A stretch of DNA of 64,000 bases from Cucumis sativus (Eukaryota; Streptophyta; Magnoliopsida; Cucurbitales; Cucurbitaceae), in assembly GCF_000004075.3 (NCBI RefSeq), contig NC_026659.2, forward strand, positions 25,996,272 to 26,060,271, read 5' to 3'. Positions 13,501-25,947 of this stretch are shown piece after piece. Position 1 is the first letter of the stretch. Each line of letters begins with the position of its first letter. Under the pieces are notes generated by a model. That model ran no database searches and was not told the origin of the DNA. It saw only the letters and a list, made by a program, of their open reading frames with translations. The translations under genes were made by a program, and so were the position numbers.

Positions 13501-16500
13501 AACTTGATTGTTCAGGTGGAATGCTTTCATCACCATTTCTAGAAGAATTCAATTGTTTTGGGTGCATCATAGTAGCACCCCCACCAGGACTTCCATCACT
13601 CTCTACCACAGTGGCACTCTTGGTAGGATGAATCTTTGCCTTAATAACATCTTCAGTGTCCTCGGCACCATGTGGTCGGGAAGGAACACCAAGCATGGGC
13701 TCCAAAAAGGTTGTCCATACCTTCATAACCTTATCTAATTGTTCTGTTGAGCAAATTTCTCCACAGGAATATTTGATTAGCTGATATAAGTCTTCATGAA
13801 GCTCGGGATCAGGATACTCAAATTCCAAATTGGGAATTATGGGTCGTCTATTTCCAGCAGCAATAGCAAGCAACACATCATCTTCCTTCCGCTTCTTCTC
13901 ACTGATCTCTTTGATCTCTGCCAACAGGGCTGTAAAACAGGGAAAAAAAAAAAAGAAAACAAATGAGAAAGCACCATAAAATTCGGACATCTCCAAAGTG
14001 CTGTTATGGTCAGAACGCAATTAACATAAGGAGTTTCGAGTGCTATCTACTCGCCTTGACTTTATCTCCAAATAATAGAGAGCAATAATTTAAGTAAAAG
14101 TAAAACAAGGGATAGCTTATTTTAACTAAGACAGTACCCAATAAAAAAAAAGAGATGAATCTGGCCTATATAAGTACCGTAAGGTGACCCATTGCATTAG
14201 AGGACAGAAAAAGCAAAAGCCAAAAAAAATGTTAAGACGTGCCCTAAACAATCAACAACGTTGTGTCATCTAAATATCTGAAAATCTGAAATCTGAATAA
14301 AATATAAAAGGGAATACAATTGCACATTTATGATCCCAAAAGCGAACGTGTAACATCAGAGAATAATTAGATGCATAAAGGGGACAAATGATGCAATATC
14401 AACAAGTCACCTTTAGTGCTCAAACTTTTTGTGTCTTGTTGCTTGAAGTAGAAGCTCCGATGATCAAGTGACTTATGATAGTTTTTGGCATATATTTCAG
14501 CCCAAACTTTATTGAAGTCATAACGACACCGCGCCCATTCTTCCTGTTTCTGCTTCAATCGGGTCAAAATAACTGGAAGAGCAAGAGGTGCGTTCTTCCT
14601 CAACACATCCATAACATCAAGCCCATGGTCACCATATAACCGCTCAATGCACCTCAGATTTAGAGCTACATGTGAGAAGAAGGAGAAAAATGAGATAAAG
14701 AACCTTCAAAAAGTACTGCTAGATAAAAACTACGCAGTTAGTGACCACTCACCAGTAAGGTGATCCTCAATTGTGATTGGACAATCTGCTTTGATCACAT
14801 TGTTGTTGATCTTTTCAAGGAGTTCCTCAACACGCTTAGTAGTCACATTCACAGACTCCAGCAACATATCGAGTTCAAACCTGCAAGCATTAGTACGAAA
14901 CACAAGGATATAAACTATAAACCTGAAAATTGCAATGACATTTTCAGCTATACATGGCTAGGTAATGTAGAAAGAACACTTAATAGGACTGTTAAAAACA
15001 TAAAAACCATCAGGCTCAAAAGTATGAACTAGATTTGAGTGCCACCTTAAAAATTGAATAACAAAAGTATGTGACACAGGTGATCTCTGACCTGTCGTCT
15101 TCGCATCGGAAAAGGCTCTCTTCGTACTGGTTTTTGCGCATATGTTTAAAGGAGTAATCCTCACTTCCAGAAGTGACAGATACCCAATGATCATTCAACA
15201 CTTGATCACCAAGATCTGTTCTTTGGCTCGCTGAAGGTATCGGATACTGACAGAACAAGGACTCTCGACATCAGTTAAAAAAAAAAAAGTCAACAATATC
15301 CTACAAGACGCTCATTAAAACTATATGAGAAGTTATTACATTTTTGGGCAGAAGGCGGTAGCTGGGCGTGCAACGTTCGCAGTTCGATAGATCAAGTTCA
15401 TTTATTGGCTTTGCCAAATACTTGTCTTTGCTAGAAAATACAGACATCCTGTGACCTACAATATCTTTACTTCCAAATGTAGTATTCTTTTCAAGTCTAT
15501 CTCTTTCTCGATTTTCACGATCTCTATCTTTAGAAATATCCTCTTTCTCACGGTCACGATCTCTATCTCTGTCCCTATCCTCCACTTGCACTGTTCTAGG
15601 CAAACTTCCTTCATTCCACAATGACTCTGTAATGAATTTTAACAAAATTAGTAAACAAATTTACAATCATGATCATTAAGAAGTGCTATTAAGTTATAGG
15701 AAAGGAGGAAAGAAAAGGCATGCTTACTCCTACTCGTGACACCAGCAAGAAATCCATCTGCAAAACAATATTTGATCAGCTATATGTTGAACAGTACAAA
15801 CATAAAACCATCATAATAAGATCAAACTCTAAATAGTTACCATTCCTCTCGCATCGTGACAAAAATTCATTGAAACCATCCATAAGATCAGAATACCTTC
15901 CAAGTAAATCACCCATCTGACAAGTAAAAGAAAGACAATGTGACAAAATTTAAAGCCCTTGCTCAGGAAAAACAGTATTAGGACAAAGCATAGTTGGGGA
16001 ATCTATTTATATGCTTTAGCACAGTTACAACCCATCTTGAGCTGAGGAGCTACATTCTATGTGAAATTCTCTCTTTCACAGACATCCCCCCTCCCATATA
16101 CATAAAAATTACTTTCCTCCTACAATTATGAAATCTAAGAAATGATCGGCCTTATGGCAATAACCATGAAAATACACCGAGCACTTGAATTCCTAACATA
16201 TGAAACTTTCCAAGGCTCAAGATGGAAAATGCCAAAAGAAAAAAAACAACTCACCTAATCACGTCAAAATGTCTTCAACTACAATTGTTGAATTAGAAAG
16301 TTAATTACAGTTAAGCTTACCAAGGAATTATAGAAACCCAAGACTCCAAAAAAGTTTTTTTTTTTTTTGTTACTATTAACTCGTAAAGGAATGAAAAACA
16401 AGAGAAGTGACCCAAAGAATATTTCCTTGATTTGTCCTTTGTTTCAATATTGGCTTATTCTGTACAACCAAAACAGGGAAGACCAGGATCACGCTTTTTT

Positions 16501-19320
16501 CAACTGCAAGTTTGGCTCCTCATGATGTTTGCAAGCATCGTGACTTAGGGATAGCATGTGTCCAGAATAACAGTGTCAAGGAAGATGTAACACATTATAA
16601 CTTTTTGGATAGTTGCACTTTCAAGAAGCAGCCAAAAGGGCACCCGAATGAGTGCACAAGAAAATCTCAATTATAACAGTGAAGAGAGAATATTAAGTTC
16701 TTTTAGGAGCTATCAAGAGACTGGGAGAACATATGGTCTCTCACTTAATCTGTTGCTTCTAAATAGCGTGCTCTAGTCAAGCAAATTTCAAATTTGGTAT
16801 TATTCATCAAGCAATTTTATATCTTCTGCATGGTGATCCGCAATTGCAAAACCATACAACATTATACAGGGAGAGAGGGATGTAAAACAAGGTATACATA
16901 CCAAACTTTGAAGTTCTGCTCTGGTAATTATCTCCTTGCTATAGATATGGAGACATTTCAAAAATTCCTGGTAATCTTCAGAATTCCGCAACTTTTCTTT
17001 AACTCTTTCACAGAAAGCATACTCCTGACTGTATAAACCTGCCAGAGTAGAATAAATTAACAAACAAACAAGAAAGTAGTTGGAATGAGGGATAATAACG
17101 GAAAGGAACAGAAGGAAATTATTCCATTGTCACTAAATTATTCAGAAAGAATATCCAACATATTGAACTACCATAACTGAAATAAGAGTCAGATTTTATT
17201 GAGAATGGAAATTTAATCATTGGTGAAGTTATGATTACAGTAACCAACGTAATTACAATACTCACTCTTTGCAGAATTTTTTTCATCATAAGAAGAGATG
17301 GGATGTACGCCAAAATTTTCATCACCTTCTCCACCTGGATGCAATTGCTCTGCAGATGAGTCATCAATCCTACGTGCAGATTTCCTCTTGTGGGGAAACC
17401 GATGCATGTTACAGTCCCTCCTTCCATCATGCTCGTAATCACGGTCAACCCTTTCCCGATCATGTTCTCTCCTCTCTCTATCGTCTCTTCTTTCCTTTTC
17501 CTTATCGCCACGCCTACGTTGATCTTTGTCCAGTTTCATTAGGGCCCGATCATGGTCTGGTTCTGGACGGTCAACACTAAGGTCACGTTCAGCATGGGAC
17601 GCAATAGTACGGTCTTTCTGGAGATATAACATGCAAATTTATGTTACTACAACAGTTGCCCAAATTTTAATTTAGAGAGCATGTATTTAATATTGTAAAG
17701 AGGGAGAAGTTTCAAACCCGGTCAACTTGCATTTGCCGCATACTGGGCATGGCCGAATGCCTATCACGAAGCATTAAACCCCTTCCAGAGCTGTAGTGAA
17801 CAGATCCTGTGGCTGAAGAATCTGGAAGAAAATGAGTGAATTCAACAAGCAAGTCTGGGTGTTCTTGGAAAAGTGCAGCAACCTGAGAAAAGTCACCAAC
17901 AAAAACCATTAACAACCAATCCACAACTTTGATTTACAAAAGTTCCCAAGAAAGATTCACAAAACAACCAGCATTGCCACAACCAATGAAGAAAACAACA
18001 CACGGACCTCCTGGTAAACTTCAGTGATGGACTTGTTTTCCTTTCTGTACATATTTAAAATGTCTAAAAATGATTTATAAACATGATCATCGCCTTGAAA
18101 ACGTGTCTGCATGCATCAAGAGAAACAAAATTAGTTGTAATTCATAAAAAGAAAACATATTACATGGTTGTGCAAAATTTTCAACCTTTATCTTGTTCAC
18201 AAAATTGATAGCTTCTTCAAACTCAACAGGTTTCTTTTGTGTAGGTTGATCATCCTCCAGGGGGAGAGTGATCTCATATCCTTTGGGCAAGAATGTATTG
18301 AAACCCAAAATGAGATCTCGATGGCCTTTAAACAAATCTTTTACTCTTCCAATGACTCCCGCAGTATCAATTCTACAATCAAATAAAAAGTAAAAATCAA
18401 CAAATTGTTCCCACTCACAAATGCCCTTCCCCCAAGGAGAAACTGTGCTCCTTGTAACGAAGCAAAAAACAAGAGGGTAGGAAAGGGCTAATGAGGCATA
18501 GACTATAAGAAACCTTTGGGCCTTGAAATCTTTCATAACTTCAAGGAAGTCTTCATACTGTTGTCTCTTGTCTTGAAATATGTCCTTCACTCTCTTGAGA
18601 TATACTAGGGCGTCATTAGTGGTTAATTTCTGAGTACTTCCTGCTCCCGCCATTTGGGGTTGTGTAGATCTTCATTGTACAAGACAAATTACACAAATAA
18701 GTGCTTCTATAATGAAGTCACACAAAATCAAAGGCTCTACAGCACTGATTATCAGTGCATCATGCAAAAATTTGAGTGTCCGAATAGACATGCCGAAGCT
18801 GGATTCAGACACTCTCATTCGTATTCACAAAAAGCATCGAACTTTACAATTAACTACAAAGCCAACAAAAGTAATTACATAACACGCGCAGAGAAAAGAT
18901 CTTTCTCTTCGCGAGCTGAACAAAGAAAGAAATTCTTTCAAAGTCCTCGAAAACCCTCAATACTCATTCTAATTTCGAAAACAAAGAAAAACGTGAAATC
19001 TTCTCTTCACAAAAAAAAAAAAAAAAAAAAAAAGACTATATTTCATCAGAATTCATGAGTAAAATTTCAAAACGTAGCAAAATTAGCAAACGGAAAGGTG
19101 ATTCAGAAGTTTGATCTCCATATTCAAAACAGAAACTTGAGTAATTAAGAACGAGAAGGTAGCAAGCGTAGTTAACTAAAATCAAACAAAAAAAAAAATA
19201 ACAATAACAATAATAAGGGAAAATACAGAAGGACGATGAGGTTTACGCTTCTGCACGAGTAGAAATCGCAGGACGCTTAAGTTGAGAACCCATATAAACG
19301 TCGTCTCTAGACCTCTTCAT
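10526..19320 (-). CDS. SNL: Paired amphipathic helix protein Sin3-like (SNL3/SNL4 type)
   Basis: Sin3-like proteins are nuclear scaffolds that bring RPD3-class histone deacetylases to DNA-bound repressors. Twenty-two exons join in phase to 1443 aa: 19247-19320, 18514-18669, 18186-18372, 18008-18106, 17718-17882, 17266-17617, 16902-17038, 15841-15916, 15728-15757, 15340-15626, 15092-15246, 14753-14880, 14411-14665, 13240-13929, 13053-13126, 11969-12607, 11766-11866, 11537-11675, 11281-11433, 11024-11187, 10833-10944, 10526-10684. PAH1 ([17 protein letters not shown]) and PAH2 ([17 protein letters not shown]) are clear, and PAH3 follows a charged Arg/Asp/Glu region. The histone-deacetylase interaction domain contains [18 protein letters not shown] and [11 protein letters not shown]. 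An acidic Ser/Asp/Glu stretch (exon 11969-12607) precedes the Sin3 C-terminal domain. The start at 19320 (MKRSRDDVY) was preferred to the ATG at 18653, because this short first exon splices in phase and matches family N-termini. Exon 15728-15757 is only 30 nt. Confidence 0.95.
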
Positions 19321-19990
19321 CTCCAACAAAAAAAGAACTCCACCGTCTTCAACAGAAAATCATGCTTCAAACTCAGATTAGAATCCAAATTCCTACACAA
19401 GAAGTCGCTCATTCAACAAGAGTAACAATATAAAAGCAGATCTAAAATACTAAAAATTTAGTAAAAGTAGAAAAAATGAAAAACAAAAAACAAAAATTTC
19501 CATCCAAACCTCTGCAGATCACCTCCCAATATCCAAAATCCTGAGAAAAACACACCCACAGACACACACACACAAACAAAACAAGCGAGTGTTAGAAAGA
19601 TGATTCAGAAAAGAAAAACAAAACAACAACAAACATTAAAAAGGGAAAGAAGAGAAATTACACATTAAAGGGTGTGAGGTAAAAGATCGTGAAGTGAAAA
19701 AATTAGCAGAAAGTTTGAAGCTTAAACAAGTCGAAGGAAGAAGAAGAAGAAGAAGAAAGGAAAGGGATAAAATGAAGATGAATAAGGAGGAAAGTATAGA
19801 AGGAATATGTGATTCTCTTCTCTTCTCTTCTCAAACACGACCTTCCTCACAAAGAATACCCAAATGAAAAAACCAAAATTCAACTTCTTCTTATGTTCTT
19901 CTCCCTATTTTAGGTTTTTCTCTCCTTTTTCCCCCTTTCTTTTCTTTTCTTTTTTTTTTTTTTTTCTTTTCTCTCCCTTTTCTCTCCGGA
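19321..19990 (-). promoter_or_regulatory. SNL leader and proximal promoter, pyrimidine-rich tracts
   Basis: Upstream of the SNL start the DNA holds purine and pyrimidine simple tracts: GAA repeats at 19736-19757, TCTTC repeats at 19814-19833 and T/C runs at 19915-19985. These suggest a leader and core promoter, possibly with a leader intron. The exact start site is not readable. Confidence 0.35.
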
Positions 19991-22900
19991 AACCGAACAG
20001 CCCAAAACGCCACACAGAAAGATGAAATTTGCTTTGAGAGAATTTGAGAATGCAAAATTTAAAAACTAAAAACAATAAAAAAAAAATTAAAACTTTGAAA
20101 GAAAATAAGAGTTTTTAAGAATGTGATATGATATATACAAAATGCAAAGACATTTCCTGAAAGGAAAAGGAAAAGTTGGGTTATGGGGCACTATAATTTG
20201 TTTTAACCGGTCACACTCCATGGGTTTACCGGCTATACACCGTTGATTACCCATCCTCAAATATTAGGGCACTATTTAACATTTTTTTATTACTTACTAC
20301 CATACTACTAAATTAAAAATAAACCAAAGGGTCTTTTCGGTATTTTCCTCTTTCTACGTGGGTAATTCCGTCTCTTACTCATTCAAATTCCTAAAAATCA
20401 ATTTCTTCTTCTGGGAAAATTAGGGTTAAGTTGAGTTAGGGCAAAAAAACGGTGGGCTCTACCTTTGAGAGATTTCCATCAACGGCTGTAGTTTGGGGGA
20501 TTTACATCATTTTTTATTTCTTTTTTTAAAAAAAAAAAAAAAAAAAAAACTTTTTAGAATTTCAGTTGGGGATAGGGAAATTTTATCTTTTTACCTATAG
20601 GAAATGGGAAATGTTTACCCATTATTTTAAATTTTAAATTTTAAATTTATTGATTTTACGTAAAAATGTGGCTCTCATTTGTTCTCTTTTTTAATGGGCT
20701 AAGATGGAAAGGTAAAAAAAAATAAGGGGTAGCTCCTAAACAGGAAAATTCCGGAATTGGTATGGTTTTTGGGTCCTTCCTTTTAAATTAATGGGCTTCT
20801 TTCTTATTGGACGTCTCACTTAGACTTCTGTATTGGGCTTTATTGGACTTTATTTATTGGGCTTCAAGCTTTTCTTATTGGGCTGCTATTGGAAACTTTT
20901 TCAATTTTCTCACCTGATTATGATTATTTTAATTATTAGATATATAAAGTATATACTTATATTTTTTAATGGGATATTTGATTTGGTGTGCTTTATTTTC
21001 ACGCTTTATTAATTGACCTTTAATATTTATTAAATCTGATTCAATGATTAAAATAGTATCTTAGTATTTATGGTATCTTTTACTTACGTCTCCAACAAAA
21101 AAGAAAACTAAATTAACATTTGTTTATTGTAAGTATGGAGGAGAGAAATTCAAATCACATGCATGTGTTAAAGTGAAGCATATTCCTCTTTGTGGTAAAT
21201 ACATATGATAAGTTTGTTTCTTAATTAAAGTGGTTGGAATAGTGTTAGCTACCTATCATACTCCTTCTTTTATAGTTGGGTTTGCATTTATTAATAATAA
21301 GAGAATTTGTATCAGATGATAAAAAAATATTTAGAAAAAACAACTTGCGGCATCTTTTTTTTTGCGTATTGCAAATATGACAAGTAATTAGTGAAATCAA
21401 ACGGCAAAGGGTCATCGGCTTTTTAATTTACTATTTTTCAATTTATAAAAATATAGTGGCATAGTCGCTATTATCATAATTTTTTTTGTTATTTTTGGAA
21501 GCACTCCTAATAATAATTGACGGCTTTATATACATTGAACGTTTTTGTTGTGTTTGATCAATAAAAGAATAGCATTGTGTTTTTTTTTTTTTTAACGGGT
21601 AATTATAATGGATAGCATTTTTATAATAATTATTAAGTATGTAACAAATTAACTTTTGACGGACAACTCCATCAACGAGCGAACTCAATACTTGAGTGGT
21701 TTTATCTCTGGCACTTACAATGCTTTCCAAACTTGAAAACTGGGTTTTAAAGGCCGGCTCCAAATAACTGTTGTCATGGCCCTTTGATACTCCAATTCGG
21801 CCCAATATATCGGACTAACATGGGCCTTTGGGGGGGTTTGTGGACAATTTTGTAGATATATACCACAAATTCATATATATATATATATGGTGATTCAAAC
21901 CAATAAGATGAATAGCACGTGTTGTATCGATTAGTGTTTGTTGGTCTTAGAAATTGTAATTGAAATTCTCCAAGTTGAAAGCAATTTAAAGGTTATCGAT
22001 ACAAAATCTGAGCTGTTTAATTTGTCCAGATTATCATCATGTAAACCAAAGCTAATTCAATTGTGTGAAGACGACAAGTTGATTAAGCCTAAAGAATATA
22101 CCCAATTTTTCTTTATTAAATTTCAAATTAACATAATTGATATCTATTATAAAATTTAAAAAACAAATTAGAAGCTTTTGCAATTCCCTAATTCTCTATC
22201 ACAATCAAACCAAACTCTCTTCTTTTATTTATTCTATCTATTTTTTAAGAATTAATGTTATTATCTCTACCTCGAGTTGAAAATCCACCCAAAATGACTA
22301 GTAATGAGTATGTGCTATGTTTAACGTTTAAGTTTTAATTTTAAATTTAAACATGGTATTTAATTTGTTTATATATAAAAAGTTAATTTTTGGGTAAATA
22401 TTTTCTCGATTTTACCATTTTTTATCATTTTCCAAAAATAAAAATTATACACACATATATAATAAATCAATAAGTTTTTTTTTTTCTATCATTGTAGACT
22501 TCCAAAATAGTAAAATAGCTTCCAAATTAAAGTTTATCACATATATATATATATATATATATATTATAAATAACATTTTCCTTAAATACTTTGGTAATAT
22601 TTTAAAAGTCGTAGTTATGGAAACTATTTTAAAGAATATAACAAAAAGATGATTTGTTATGTAATACGAGTACAAAAATTCGGTATTTCCCAATAAAATG
22701 CATTATTGAATGAAAGTGAAGTGAGACATTAAAAGTAAAAAGATTGAGAAAAATAACTTGTGAAAATTAATGCATTGATCAATCCCCTCATGTGATTTAA
22801 TCTGCATTTTCCTTACCTATAGAATTTTGATAGTTTTTTCAAATTTTCATATCTTTTTCAAAATTTTAATTGGAATAATAATGTGTGGTACGCGTTGACA

Positions 22901-25700
22901 TGCATACGATCGCACCTAATTCGATGTGTAAGTATCTTCCCTTCGAATAACACGTTCTATCATCAATAATATCTACCGGAATTAAAAGAAAAGTATATGT
23001 TTCTATCGAAAAAGGGCAATGTAACTTAAAAGAATATTATTATTCAAATATTCACCTTTCATGTAAAGGAAAAAATAAATATTTACAAATAAAGTAAAAT
23101 AAATAAATAAGATTATTTTCTAGTAGTCTCTCATTCTCATGTAGTTTTGAAATGACATAATATTTATAATCCAATAGTCTATAAAGTCTAGACGAGTATT
23201 ATGTATTAATAAAAATTGTTTAGTCATTATTTTTTTAATCTTACACATGTTGCTACTTTTATTGTTGATGATTATGGGATGACAAGATATTTATTAATTA
23301 TTCCTTTTTTTTTCCCTTGATTTTTGATCCTCTTACTCACACAAATTTGGCAAATTTTTCCTTATTTATTTTGACTTTTTTGTTGGAAAAGTAAAATCTC
23401 GATGGAGAAAAAATATTATGAACTTAAAAGTGAATATAGAAGAAAAGTTTAGGTTGAAAAGAAATTGAGATTAAGCAATGTAATTATCTAGACTTTGGTT
23501 TTGTTTTCCAATTGCCTAGTGATTGGGACAGCCTAACCCACTAATATATATTGGATTTGAATTCTAAATAATGATAAAAAGTTTAAGATTTTATTGTATA
23601 TTTTTAGTTCATACATCTCAATATCTAATTGTTGACTATTTCAATTAACCAGAAGATATATATTTTGAGTGTAGAGAGAAAGTGATGTATGTTTCCATTT
23701 AGTCCATATTTAGAGCTAAGATAACATGTTTATAAACGAAAATTTAATTAAGTTGGTGTTGATGTGATATATAATAGAAGATTAGATAACGATTTAGTCT
23801 ACTCTATGCTTAATACATCAACATTCATTTGATTTGTCTAGTCTAAATATTTGGCTACACATACTTTCAATCACAATCTATATTACTATTAATGAATTGA
23901 TACTAACTCAATCAATTTGTCATTAAACCAAACATGTCTTCAAGTAGTATTTTTTAGTGTGAATAGTAGTAATGGTATAGATCAAATATGAAGATACTTC
24001 AAGACTAAAATATTTGTTCTTTAAGATTGGAGATAGTGTGACGTAAGGGAGTTGTAAGGTTGTTCATTGTTTAACTCCCTTATAGATTTTCTAAGTAAAT
24101 TACAATGCAATTGTTTTGAATGGTGATATAGGTGTTGAGGTTACTATTGCAATGTAAATAACAATGACTTACCATCTTCCTTTGTTGGGATCTATCGGAC
24201 ACTTTTGAAGCTGACATTATCTGTTTGAGCTGAGACAAATCTTCTAATTTTTCTGAAAGCTGTTAATTAGGAAAGCTAAACATGGAAACAAAGTTAAAGT
24301 TTTTGTTGACACCTAATTTTCATTATGATGGTGCAATGGTTCTATCTTAGGCATCATTTGATTAATAAAAAATAACAATCCACTCACAATTTAGCTCACC
24401 ACACTTATAGATTCTCCAAAATCGAGGACCATTTTTATTTAACGAATTCAACTATACTTATCTTCTTGTTAATATTTTCGTTCTTTCATGGATTGTACTA
24501 AAAAAATAATTTCAAGAACTAAATTCACAATTCAACTAAAACTTAAAAGCCTCACTCTCACACTCTCACACTCTCTCCCTTGCATGCCGTAATTAAAGTG
24601 AGCAATAATTAATTGTATTGTTCGGCATACTTTTTATTTTTTCACCACATAAACATAAAATTAAAAGTTTTTTTTATTTTTATTTTTATTTTTTGTAGAG
24701 GAGCGATGGAAAAAGACTCAATGACACTACAAAAATGGACAAGAAAAATTCCAATTAAAAGAGTATTCTTTCACTTAATTACCAATAAGTAAACAAGATA
24801 TATGGGCACGTTATAAAAAAACAATATATAGATAATTAAAAACAACAATAATTGAAAGACTTTGAATTCGAGAATTATTATTAATTGTTTTAGGGAATAA
24901 AAAATTTCATAGTAAATGGTCGGCATGTGAAAATAATATCAACACATAAACCTTGGACATTAGTTTTAGAATAGAATTCTTAAATAATATGAACACAATA
25001 CAAGCGGTGACTCCGTCACCCAATTCTCCTCTTCCACGTGCACTTTCCTTCCCATTTAATGCATTAATGACGTACACTTAGGCAGATGGCTCGATAATAT
25101 TCAATTAAAATTCCTAAAAACGGTTAATTACAATACATAGTTTTAAACAAAAACTAAACACCAGTTGAGTAATTTATTCAATAAAAAATCAACACCAACC
25201 ACAGCAGCATTTGATTTGATTTGTTTATATCATTCGAAGGTTCCAAGAAATGGGTGTATAATTAAATAAACAAACTGGGGGGTTTTAATCAAAACATAAA
25301 ATCTCAAGGGATTTGTATGCAATTTATGAGAATCAGAGTAGTTGAAGACATAATTAAGGAGTTAAACCTCATTAAGAAACGGGAACTGAGTATCGGGTAA
25401 GAGGCTAAAGGTCTATTTTCCAGCTAATCATTTACTCTTCTGAACAAAAACACGGCTTGTTTGACAAAAGGGTTTACAAGAGTGGAAAGAAAAAGCATAA
25501 AAGCCGGCATGTGGTGTGGTGGTGATGGTATGGGCCAAATTGAGAATTAAAATAGTAAAAGTGGTATTTTTCAGTTTTCAAAAAATTATAATATTTCTTT
25601 CGAAAAAGAAAAAGAGGAAATTCGATGGTCTGGTCTGGTCTGGCAACAAGAGCAAGACAAGAGGAAGGGAGAGAGAAGAGAGAGTGATGTTCACGCTACC
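19991..25700. other. Divergent intergenic spacer between SNL and the GT92 gene
   Basis: About 5.7 kb of AT-rich DNA lies between two genes transcribed away from each other. It holds a T7A23-like homopolymer junction at 20521-20550, (AT)n runs at 21876-21889 and 22542-22562, and one perfect CACGTG at 25035-25040 followed by a TGACGTA element near 25068. The longest open frame (21443-21805, minus) has no recognisable family and a low-complexity C-terminus. I see no gene or RNA. Confidence 0.55.
22540..22563. repeat. (AT)n microsatellite
   Basis: An uninterrupted alternating AT run of about eleven units in intergenic DNA. Confidence 0.85.
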
Positions 25701-25947
25701 TCTTTGTGAATAAAGTACCATCTCCCAGCAGTAAGCAATCAAGTAGCTTCTATCTTTTTAGTTTTAGCTAATAAACTCCGTTTTCCAGTAATTACAGCCA
25801 CCTCCTCAGACAAACAGACAAGATACAGGTTATCGGAAGAGCTTCATCGACGAACTCAGATTCTGCTTCATCTGACCGGATCTACACCGAAGTTAAGCCT
25901 TTTTCTGATTTGGGTTTGGAGGGAATTTTGGATTCTGGTTGGGATTA

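Noticed and set aside
21443-21805. 120-codon minus-strand frame in the SNL/GT92 spacer
   Set aside because: No recognised domain, an A/T-rich low-complexity C-terminal half and no splice or promoter context; probably random.
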